A stretch of DNA of 15,745 bases, from positions 1 through 15,745 of the forward strand of contig JAHHTX010000047.1 of NCBI GenBank assembly GCA_020024255.1. Direction: 5' to 3'. Of the stretch, positions 8,578 through 14,219 are shown one piece after another. Below the pieces are notes generated by a model. That model worked only from the letters and a program-made list of their open reading frames with translations, ran no database searches and was not told the DNA's origin. This DNA is from Anaerotignum sp. GTDB lineage: Bacteria; Bacillota; Clostridia; Lachnospirales; Anaerotignaceae. Within the stretch, counting starts at the first letter, position 1, and each line of letters starts with the position of its first letter. Position numbers and translations under genes: made by a program.

Positions 8578-8634
8578 GTATAACCTCCGAACTACAGAAA
8601 AATTACGCTATATACTTTTCCGATTTTATTTAAC

Positions 8635-8663
8635 AGTGTATCACAAAATAAGCGCTCTTTCAA
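8635..8663 (-). promoter_or_regulatory. Promoter of the LtaS-like gene
   Basis: On the minus strand TTGAAA (8658-8663), a 17-base spacer and TACACT (8635-8640) precede the ATG by 57 bases. Confidence 0.65.
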
Positions 8664-8690
8664 CAGAAAGGGACACATCACTTTATTACC

Positions 8691-8719
8691 TTGTATTTCC
8701 CCTTTCACTATGATACAAT
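8691..8719 (+). promoter_or_regulatory. Promoter of the EIIC-like gene
   Basis: TTGTAT (8691-8696), a 17-base spacer and TACAAT (8714-8719) face away from the LtaS-like promoter, with the two -35 boxes 27 bases apart. The predicted leader of about 55 bases contains a short self-complementary TGTATATACA (8740-8749) whose role is unknown. Confidence 0.6.
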
Positions 8720-8764
8720 ACAAACTATGTCAATATAACTGTATATACACAAGTATGTTCACAC

Positions 8765-8772
8765 AAAGGAGG
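8765..8772 (+). promoter_or_regulatory. Ribosome binding site supporting a TTG start
   Basis: AAAGGAGG sits seven bases before the TTG at 8780. It decides the start, because no ATG lies near it in frame. Confidence 0.85.
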
Positions 8773-8779
8773 TTCTGTT

Positions 8780-9859
8780 TTGAAAGAAAAAACAACTTGT
8801 CAGAAAATTGTAAACCGATATTTCATTCTAGGCTTAAACGGGATGGCGTTGGGCTTATTCTGTACTTTAATTGTTGGTTTGATTCTGAAACAAGTCGGCG
8901 GTCTGCTGACTGGAAGCATAGGCACATTTATTACCATGATTGGTTCTCTTGCCACATTCTGTACAGGGGCAGCCATAGGTGTCGGTACAGCCTACGTTAT
9001 GGAAATGCCAAGAATGGTAATCTTTTCTTCTGTTGTTACAGGCTTTATTGGGGCAAATGCCGCTGCTGCCGCTGCAGGTACTTTACTGCAAGAAGGCGGC
9101 TCCGTATTGTTATCAGGCCCTGGAGACCCTCTTGGTGCATTTCTTGCCGTACTTGTTGGCGGCGAAATGGGTAGACTTGTTTCTGGTAAAACAAAAGTGG
9201 ATATTATTGTCACACCTGCTGTGACCATTTTGACAGGTGGAATTGCAGGGGTACTCCTTGGCCCTCCCCTTTCTGCCGGTATGCTCTGGCTTGGAAATGC
9301 CATCAATGTAGCAACACAGCTTCAGCCTTTCTTCATGGGCATTGTGATTTCCGTTGTCATGGGAATTGCCCTGACACTGCCCATCAGTTCTGCGGCTCTT
9401 TCCATTATTTTAGGCTTATCCGGTCTGCCTGCCGGCGCAGCTACTGTTGGCTGCTCTGCCCAAATGATTGGCTTTGCCGTTTCCAGCTTTCGTGAAAACA
9501 GATGGGACGGACTTTTTGCCCAAGGTATTGGCACGTCCATGCTGCAAATTTCCAATATTGTCAAACATCCCGCAATTTGGATTCCCCCTACACTAACAGC
9601 AGCCATCCTTGGACCTCTTTCTACTATGGTGTTCCGTATGGAAAATATCCCTGCCGGCGGCGGTATGGGAACGAGTGGTCTTGTGGGACAGATAATGACA
9701 TGGCAGACCATGGTAGCAGACAGAAGTCCGGTATTACTTTTAACCCAGATTCTACTTTTGCATTTCATTCTTCCTGCGGTACTTTCCTTCCTTATTTCTG
9801 AATGGATGCGAAAACATGGCTATATTCATCTTGGTGATATGAAATTAGATTTGTCATAA
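8780..9859 (+). CDS. PTS_EIIC_2-type membrane protein, stand-alone
   Basis: The 359-residue protein is almost entirely hydrophobic, with roughly nine to ten membrane segments and many Gly/Ala-rich stretches. It resembles the PTS_EIIC_2 family, a set of EIIC-like permeases, through segments such as DPLGAFLAVLVGGEMGRL (116-133), LPISSAA (200-206) and GCSAQMIGFAVSSFREN (224-240). No EIIA or EIIB gene is adjacent and no phosphorylated Cys or His domain is fused, so whether it is PTS-coupled or an independent transporter is open; substrate unknown. Translation starts at TTG (8780), supported by a full AAAGGAGG seven bases upstream; the first in-frame ATG is codon 22, inside the first membrane segment, and would truncate the protein. 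It is probably monocistronic, with its own promoter and terminator. Confidence 0.8.
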   Translation: MKEKTTCQKIVNRYFILGLNGMALGLFCTLIVGLILKQVGGLLTGSIGTFITMIGSLATFCTGAAIGVGTAYVMEMPRMVIFSSVVTGFIGANAAAAAAGTLLQEGGSVLLSGPGDPLGAFLAVLVGGEMGRLVSGKTKVDIIVTPAVTILTGGIAGVLLGPPLSAGMLWLGNAINVATQLQPFFMGIVISVVMGIALTLPISSAALSIILGLSGLPAGAATVGCSAQMIGFAVSSFRENRWDGLFAQGIGTSMLQISNIVKHPAIWIPPTLTAAILGPLSTMVFRMENIPAGGGMGTSGLVGQIMTWQTMVADRSPVLLLTQILLLHFILPAVLSFLISEWMRKHGYIHLGDMKLDLS

Positions 9860-9868
9860 GCAATCACG

Positions 9869-9904
9869 AAAAAAGAGTACCTTACAATGCAGGTACTCTT
9901 TTTT
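9869..9904 (+). terminator. Intrinsic terminator after the EIIC-like gene
   Basis: A perfect 13-bp stem (9869-9881 with 9892-9904) has a 10-base loop. Its arms begin with six A and end with six T, so it can act in both directions. It begins nine bases after the stop codon. Confidence 0.9.
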
Positions 9905-10303
9905 AGGGAAGGGTATTTATATTACTATGTCTGTATTCTCTTCTTTGCCGGGAACACTTATAGCATACAATATGGTTATGAATATCCTATGGCAATCGTG
10001 TGAATTTTTTGTAAACTTATTTTTTTCTGCAAAACAAATCTTTGCACTAGGAGTGGCAATTTGATGTAGTTTTATGTATATGGATATACAATGTATTCTT
10101 CGCCTCTTCCTCCTTATTCCCCATTTTTAAAGGAACGAATACCATGCGAAATAGCCATAATACTCATTTTTTAATGACGATTGCAGAAATCAGGAATAGG
10201 GATAAATTTTGTGCACTTCAAAATCAGATACATATAGCCAAATGAAGTTTAATGGAACTATATGGGGAAAAAGAGGGGAAAACTGCATATTTTGTAATTT
10301 TTG
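9905..10303. other. About 400 bases without a supportable gene
   Basis: No reading frame here has both a ribosome binding site and protein-like content. On the minus strand two short stop-interrupted frames flank a purine-rich GGAGGAAGAGG stretch at about 10100-10112. An imperfect hairpin lies at 10035-10063 (outer arms CAAAT and ATTTG, inner arms TTGCACT and AGTGGCAA). The stretch may hold a small RNA, a worn gene or a dispersed repeat; the window alone cannot decide. Confidence 0.4.
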
Positions 10304-10332
10304 TTGACAAGACTTTATAATGGTTTTATCAT
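10304..10332 (+). promoter_or_regulatory. Promoter upstream of the MATE gene
   Basis: A consensus TTGACA (10304-10309) is followed by 17 bases and TATCAT (10327-10332). A perfect TATAAT also lies inside the spacer (10316-10321), but it has only a poor -35 box at the right distance. Start is predicted near 10339. Confidence 0.75.
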
Positions 10333-10350
10333 AGAAATAGAAATATTTTC

Positions 10351-10380
10351 GGCACTGCTTCGGCAGTGCTTGATTTTTTC
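10351..10380 (+). terminator. Terminator-like hairpin in the MATE leader
   Basis: A perfect 7-bp stem, GCACTGC (10352-10358) and GCAGTGC (10363-10369), closes a TTCG tetraloop and is extended by a G-T wobble. A run of six T follows at 10374-10379. It lies about 13 bases after the predicted start and 30 bases before the ribosome binding site, between promoter and gene. It may be an attenuator, the end of a very short RNA, a 5' stabilising hairpin, or a repressor operator (the arms form a perfect dyad). Confidence 0.7.
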
Positions 10381-10426
10381 TCATTTTATACAATTCTATT
10401 TTTATTTTTAAGGAGGGATAACTGTT

Positions 10427-11785
10427 ATGTCGGAAAATACAATAACAGTCAAAGAAAATAAAATGGGAGTCATGCCAACCGGAAAACTTCTGTTAACCAT
10501 GTCACTCCCTATGATGATTGCTATGATGATTCAAGCATTATACAACATTGTAGACAGTATTTTTGTTGCAAAAATCAGCGAAAATGCACTTTCTGCTGTA
10601 TCTCTTGCCTTCCCCATGCAGAATTTTATGATTGCTGTTGCAACAGGGACAGGAGTCGGTGTCAACGCATTGCTCTCCAAAAGTCTTGGTGCACAACGAT
10701 TTAAAATTGCAAACAAAACTGCGAATACCTGTATTTTTTTGGCACTAATGAACTGGTTGTTATTCATTTTTGTTGGTTTTTTCATCGCTGTGCCTTTTCT
10801 TCATGGGCAAACCAATGTAGCTGAAATCATAGACTATGGCACAATTTATCTGCGTATCTGCTGCTTTGCATCTCTTGGTATTCATGCAGAGATTGCTTTG
10901 GAACGTCTCTTACAGGCAACAGGCTGTACGGTATACACATTAGTCACACAGGCAACCGGTGCAATTATAAATATTATTTTAGACCCTATTTTGATTTTCG
11001 GTCTTTGGGGATTTCCAAAAATGGGGGTTGTAGGGGCAGCAGTCGCAACCGTTTCCGGGCAATTTGTAGCTGCAGGATTGGCATTATATTTTAATCTCAG
11101 AAAAAATCACAGCATTCGCTTCTCTGTAAAAAATATGCTGCCAACAAAATTCATTTTGGGTAGTATTTATAAAGTAGCAATTCCTTCAATTTTGATGGTA
11201 TCTATTGGTTCTGCCACTATGTTCTTTATCAATCGAATTCTTTCCACTTTTACAACCACAGCCATTGCCGTATTTGGCGGATATTTCAAATTACAGAGCT
11301 TTATCTTCATGCCAATTTTCGGGCTAAATAATGGCATGGTACCCATTGTTGCCTATAACTATGGTGCGAGAAATCGAAAACGGATTATCAGCACTATCCG
11401 CTACGCCATGATTTATGCAAGCTGTATTATGCTGGTAGGTTTATTGGTATTCCAATTGATTCCTGACAAACTCTTGCTTCTGTTCGATGCTTCGGCAGAT
11501 ATGCTGGACATTGGGATTCCTGCACTGCGTATCATTTCTTTAAGTTTCATTTTGGCAGGTTTCAATATTGTAGGTGCTTCTGTATTCCAAGCATTGGGAA
11601 ATGGTGTATACAGCCTCTTAATGTCTGCCATTCGTCAGATTTTGGTGCTACTTCCTGTTGCTTATCTCATTGCCCAAACAGGAATTCTAAATGCTATCTG
11701 GCTTGCTTTCCCCATTGCAGAAGTGGTTGCTGCAGTTGTCTGCGGACTATATCTTCGTAAAATCACGAAGCGTATGGATTTTTAA
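10427..11785 (+). CDS. MATE family multidrug/drug efflux transporter
   Basis: MATE proteins export drugs or metabolites in exchange for sodium or protons. The 452-residue length and the pattern of about twelve membrane segments in two similar halves are typical. The N-terminal half has the family-like run SLPMMIAMMIQALYNIVDSI (from residue 28) and GTGVGVNALLSKSLGA (about 77-92). The second half begins near KVAIPSILMVSIGSATMFF (about 251-269) and carries NNGMVPIVAYNYGARN (304-319), the matching motif. The ATG at 10427 is preceded by AAGGAGGG at 10410-10417. A strong promoter and an intervening terminator-like hairpin suggest conditional expression, but no regulator gene is adjacent. The substrate is unknown. 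It appears to be monocistronic. Confidence 0.92.
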   Translation: MSENTITVKENKMGVMPTGKLLLTMSLPMMIAMMIQALYNIVDSIFVAKISENALSAVSLAFPMQNFMIAVATGTGVGVNALLSKSLGAQRFKIANKTANTCIFLALMNWLLFIFVGFFIAVPFLHGQTNVAEIIDYGTIYLRICCFASLGIHAEIALERLLQATGCTVYTLVTQATGAIINIILDPILIFGLWGFPKMGVVGAAVATVSGQFVAAGLALYFNLRKNHSIRFSVKNMLPTKFILGSIYKVAIPSILMVSIGSATMFFINRILSTFTTTAIAVFGGYFKLQSFIFMPIFGLNNGMVPIVAYNYGARNRKRIISTIRYAMIYASCIMLVGLLVFQLIPDKLLLLFDASADMLDIGIPALRIISLSFILAGFNIVGASVFQALGNGVYSLLMSAIRQILVLLPVAYLIAQTGILNAIWLAFPIAEVVAAVVCGLYLRKITKRMDF

Positions 11786-12037
11786 ATGATGAAATGATAA
11801 TAAAATGGGGAGCTGTTATGGTTTTTTATATTCTGTTCGTACTCCACCTACCAGCCTCCCTCCCCACTTGTGAACAGACATGAGAGAATAGGAAAATTTT
11901 ACCCTATATCAGATTTCTTTCATCAAGTTCAACAATCACACCATAAAAGCAGAATAGATGGATTGCGAAGATCATTACTTGCTTACTTGGGAAAAAATTC
12001 ATAAGAATAACTTCACTTTTTTCATTATTTATATACA
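11786..12037. other. Spacer between MATE gene and tsf; possible 21-residue peptide
   Basis: No conventional gene is present. A 21-codon plus-strand frame (11818-11883, MVFYILFVLHLPASL then TCEQT) has a GGGGAG stretch seven bases ahead of its ATG and a hydrophobic first half, but this is too short to support alone. No clear terminator follows MATE until the shared hairpin beside tsf. Confidence 0.25.
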
Positions 12038-12069
12038 AAAAGGACTCTCTGAAAATAGAGAGTCCTTTT
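12038..12069. terminator. Terminator of the rpsB-tsf operon (bidirectional)
   Basis: A perfect 13-bp stem (AAAAGGACTCTCT at 12038-12050 and its complement at 12057-12069) with a 6-base loop lies 13 bases past the tsf stop. On the minus strand it ends in a run of five T. It can also stop transcripts coming from the MATE gene. Confidence 0.9.
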
Positions 12070-12082
12070 AAAGTTTTTTATC

Positions 12083-13015
12083 TTAGTTCATTGCTTTTGC
12101 AACTTCATCTGCGAAGTTTTCTTCTTTCTTTTCCATACCTTCGCCTGTTTCAAAACGTACAAAACGTGTGATTTCGATAGGTGCACCAACTTCTTTTGCA
12201 ACGGAGTCAATATATTTCTGTACAGTCAGATCGCCGTCTTTTACATAAGGCTGTTCTACCAGACAGAATTCTTTCATTTCTTTTTTCAGTCTGCCCACAA
12301 TCATCTTTTCGATAATGTTGTCAGGTTTGTTTGCATTTTTGGGATCATTCTTAGCCTGTACGGTCAGAATTTCTGTTTCTTTGTCAATGAAGTCCTGAGG
12401 AACATCTTTTTCTGTGATGAATTTGGGGTTCAGTGCTGCAATCTGCATAGCAACGTTTTTGCCCAGTTCAACCAAAGCATCTGCTTCCTTTTCGCAAGCC
12501 AGTTCAATCAAAACGCCGATTCTACCGCCGCCATGGATATAGGAAACCAGTTTACCAGAACCTGTCTTTTCATATTTTTCAAAACGTCTGATGTTCAGGT
12601 TTTCTCCAATAACAGCTACCTGCTGGCTCAATGCTTCTTTTACTGTAAACTGTTCGTCCTGATTCCATTTTTCTGCGAAGAATTCGTCCATATCTTTTGC
12701 AGAAGATGCAGACGCCTGTTTTGCAACAGCTGCTACATAATCTCTGAATACCTGGTTCTTTGCAACGAAGTCTGTTTCGGAGTTTACTTCTACAATTGCA
12801 CCAATTTTGTTATCGTCACTCAGGTAAATTTCTACCATACCTTCGGAAGCGATACGACCTGCTTTTTTTGCAGATGCAGCCAAACCTTTTTCTCTCAGAA
12901 GTTCAACAGCTTTTTCCATATCGCCGTCTGTTTCTGCCAATGCTTTTTTACAGTCCATCATGCCGACGCCTGTCATTTCTCTCAATTCTTTTACCATTGC
13001 TGCTGTAATAGCCAT
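12083..13015 (-). CDS. tsf: Translation elongation factor Ts
   Basis: EF-Ts exchanges GDP for GTP on EF-Tu during protein synthesis. The 310-residue protein has the N-terminal UBA-like segment (about 1-45, with TGVGMMDCKKALAE at 15-28), the EF-Tu-contacting TDFVAKN motif at 81-87, the HGGGRIGVLIEL segment (161-172) of the dimerisation core, and a C-terminal FVRFETGEG (285-293). The ATG at 13015 follows a GGAGGG site. The gene is 90 bases downstream of rpsB, the almost universal bacterial arrangement, and a hairpin in that gap may lower its expression relative to rpsB. The short acidic tail after residue 294 is ordinary for the family. Confidence 0.98.
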   Translation of the reverse strand: MAITAAMVKELREMTGVGMMDCKKALAETDGDMEKAVELLREKGLAASAKKAGRIASEGMVEIYLSDDNKIGAIVEVNSETDFVAKNQVFRDYVAAVAKQASASSAKDMDEFFAEKWNQDEQFTVKEALSQQVAVIGENLNIRRFEKYEKTGSGKLVSYIHGGGRIGVLIELACEKEADALVELGKNVAMQIAALNPKFITEKDVPQDFIDKETEILTVQAKNDPKNANKPDNIIEKMIVGRLKKEMKEFCLVEQPYVKDGDLTVQKYIDSVAKEVGAPIEITRFVRFETGEGMEKKEENFADEVAKAMN

Positions 13016-13040
13016 GTTTTTTTCCCTCCGTTAGTCTGTA

Positions 13041-13085
13041 TTTTTATAAAAGAAAGAGCTTCAGCCCGTTATCCGGCTGAAGCTC
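13041..13085 (-). terminator. Hairpin in the rpsB-tsf gap (possible partial terminator)
   Basis: A perfect 11-bp GC-containing stem (13056-13066 with 13075-13085, 8-base loop) starts 20 bases after the rpsB stop. On the minus strand it is followed by TTTCTTTTATAAAAA, a broken T-run. It lies ahead of the tsf ribosome binding site, so it may be a leaky terminator, or an RNA-processing or 3'-stabilising hairpin. I see no separate tsf promoter. Confidence 0.75.
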
Positions 13086-13105
13086 GGGCAAATCAATTCA
13101 TATGA

Positions 13106-13822
13106 TTATTCTGCTGCTGCTTCTTCTGCAACTTCCTGTTCACCCTGTTTGGATTCCAGAACTGCATCTGCAACTTTGGAAGCGATAAGTTTTACTGCAC
13201 GGATTGCATCATCGTTACCAGGGATTACATAGTCGATTTCATCGGGATCACAGTTTGTGTCTACGATTGCCACGATAGGAATACCCAGTGTATGTGCTTC
13301 CTGTACAGCGATTCTTTCTTTTCTTGTATCTACAACGAACATCAGGTCAGGAACCTTCTTCATTTCTTTGATACCGCCCAAGTTCTTTTCCAGCTTATCC
13401 ATTTCGTGCATCAGAGCTGCAACTTCCTTCTTAGGCAGAACATCAAAAGTACCGTCTTCCTGCATTTTTTCCAGTTCTTTCAGTCTTGCAATTCTTGTCT
13501 TGATTGTGCCAAAGTTTGTCAGCATACCGCCAAGCCATCTCTGGTTTACATAGTACATACCGCATCTTTCTGCTTCTTCTTTCATGCAGTCCTGTGCCTG
13601 TTTTTTTGTACCTACGAAGAGAATTTCGCCACCGTCAGCAATTACTTTGCTGATCTGTGCATAAGCTTCTTCTACTTTTTTAACGGTCTTCTGCAAGTCG
13701 ATGATGTAGATACCGTTTCTTTCTGCGAAGATGTATTCAGCCATTTTAGGGTTCCATCTTCTTGTCTGGTGTCCAAAGTGAACACCTGCTTCTAACAACT
13801 GTTTCATTGAAATTACGCCCAT
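13106..13822 (-). CDS. rpsB: 30S ribosomal protein S2
   Basis: S2 is a late-assembling protein of the small ribosomal subunit. The 238-residue product is close to the usual length and shows GVHFGHQTRRWNPKMAEYI (13-31), the NQRWLGGMLTNF signature (93-104), PDLMFVVDTRKE (158-169), IPIVAIVDTNCDP (181-193) and IPGNDDAIRA (200-209). It ends in an acidic Glu/Ala tail. I chose the ATG at 13822 because AGGAGGTG lies five bases upstream. Two upstream in-frame ATGs (13882 and 13852) would place extra residues inside a highly structured leader and have no ribosome binding site. The gene leads the rpsB-tsf operon. Confidence 0.97.
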   Translation of the reverse strand: MGVISMKQLLEAGVHFGHQTRRWNPKMAEYIFAERNGIYIIDLQKTVKKVEEAYAQISKVIADGGEILFVGTKKQAQDCMKEEAERCGMYYVNQRWLGGMLTNFGTIKTRIARLKELEKMQEDGTFDVLPKKEVAALMHEMDKLEKNLGGIKEMKKVPDLMFVVDTRKERIAVQEAHTLGIPIVAIVDTNCDPDEIDYVIPGNDDAIRAVKLIASKVADAVLESKQGEQEVAEEAAAE

Positions 13823-13826
13823 AGCG

Positions 13827-13834
13827 CACCTCCT
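13827..13834 (-). promoter_or_regulatory. rpsB ribosome binding site (decides the start)
   Basis: The minus strand reads AGGAGGTG immediately before the ATG at 13822. A second GGAGGA (13843-13848) sits at the base of the leader stem and is not placed to serve any suitable start. Confidence 0.85.
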
Positions 13835-13847
13835 GTGGTTTGTCCTC

Positions 13848-13904
13848 CGCATTTTCGTCAAATCACCGAACCTTCTCGGCACCGAATTTGACAGAACAAA
13901 TGCG
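13848..13904 (-). ncRNA. Structured rpsB 5' leader, candidate S2 autoregulatory RNA
   Basis: The transcript can fold into a three-tier hairpin. The outer stem pairs 13898-13904 with 13848-13854 (7 bp), the middle stem pairs 13886-13892 with 13857-13863 (7 bp), and the inner stem pairs 13876-13879 with 13866-13869 (4 bp) around a GAAGGT loop. The motif TCGGTG occurs twice, on both sides of the inner stem. The fold ends 14 bases before the ribosome binding site. Ribosomal operons are often controlled by the encoded protein binding its own leader, and S2 does this in gammaproteobacteria; its action here is inference. Confidence 0.55.
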
Positions 13905-13928
13905 TGTGTTTTATAAGTTACCTTTGGG

Positions 13929-13957
13929 ATTATACCATACTTTTATCAAAAACACAA
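13929..13957 (-). promoter_or_regulatory. Promoter of the rpsB-tsf operon
   Basis: On the minus strand a TATAAT -10 box (13929-13934), preceded by TGG as in extended -10 promoters, lies 17 bases from TTGTGT (13952-13957). It fits a strongly expressed ribosomal operon with a leader of about 100 bases. Confidence 0.8.
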
Positions 13958-14000
13958 CAAGAAATTCATACTTTTTGCAGTTTTTACGAAATCTGAAACA

Positions 14001-14219
14001 TTAATTCATACACATACAACTTGTGCACAAGCCTATTGTGCCTTCTGCCGCATTGGCTTTCAGCTCCTTTGCATTTGACAATATGGGTTCTTTTTCTGCA
14101 TTTTCCCTTACCTTATACACAGCATCAATGGCAATCAAAGGTGTTCTATACCGATTTTCTGCCTGCACTAGCAGTGTTGTCTGTATCTCATGTTTGAAGC
14201 CTTTGTTTATGAATTTTTC
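14001..14219 (-). pseudogene. Probable gene remnant without a start codon
   Basis: A minus-strand frame is open for 73 codons, from just after a TGA at 14220-14222 to the TAA at 14001. Its translation looks like real protein: it includes VQAENRYRTPLIAIDAVYK, NAEKEPILSNAKELKANAAE and a cysteine-containing end, CTSCMCMN. There is no ATG until the last few codons and no ribosome binding site before the internal GTG at 14168. It overlaps the last codons of the YARHG gene in a different frame. It is best read as the 3' end of a gene whose start was lost. I do not recognise the family. Confidence 0.4.

Noticed and set aside
10316..10321. Perfect TATAAT as the main MATE -10 box
   Set aside because: It is only six bases after the TTGACA -35 box and has a weak -35 at 17 bases; the TATCAT at 10327 fits TTGACA exactly. 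It may still act as a minor promoter.
10190..10393. Minus-strand 67-codon frame ahead of the MATE gene
   Set aside because: It runs through the MATE promoter and hairpin, and has no ribosome binding site or recognisable content.
12533..13105. Plus-strand 190-codon frame opposite tsf
   Set aside because: It is rich in Cys, Phe and His because it is the complement of a Lys/Glu/Ala-rich coding gene; tsf is certain.
13823..13882. Longer rpsB start (20 extra residues)
   Set aside because: The extension lies in the structured leader, lacks a ribosome binding site and is not part of the S2 family; the ATG at 13822 has AGGAGGTG.
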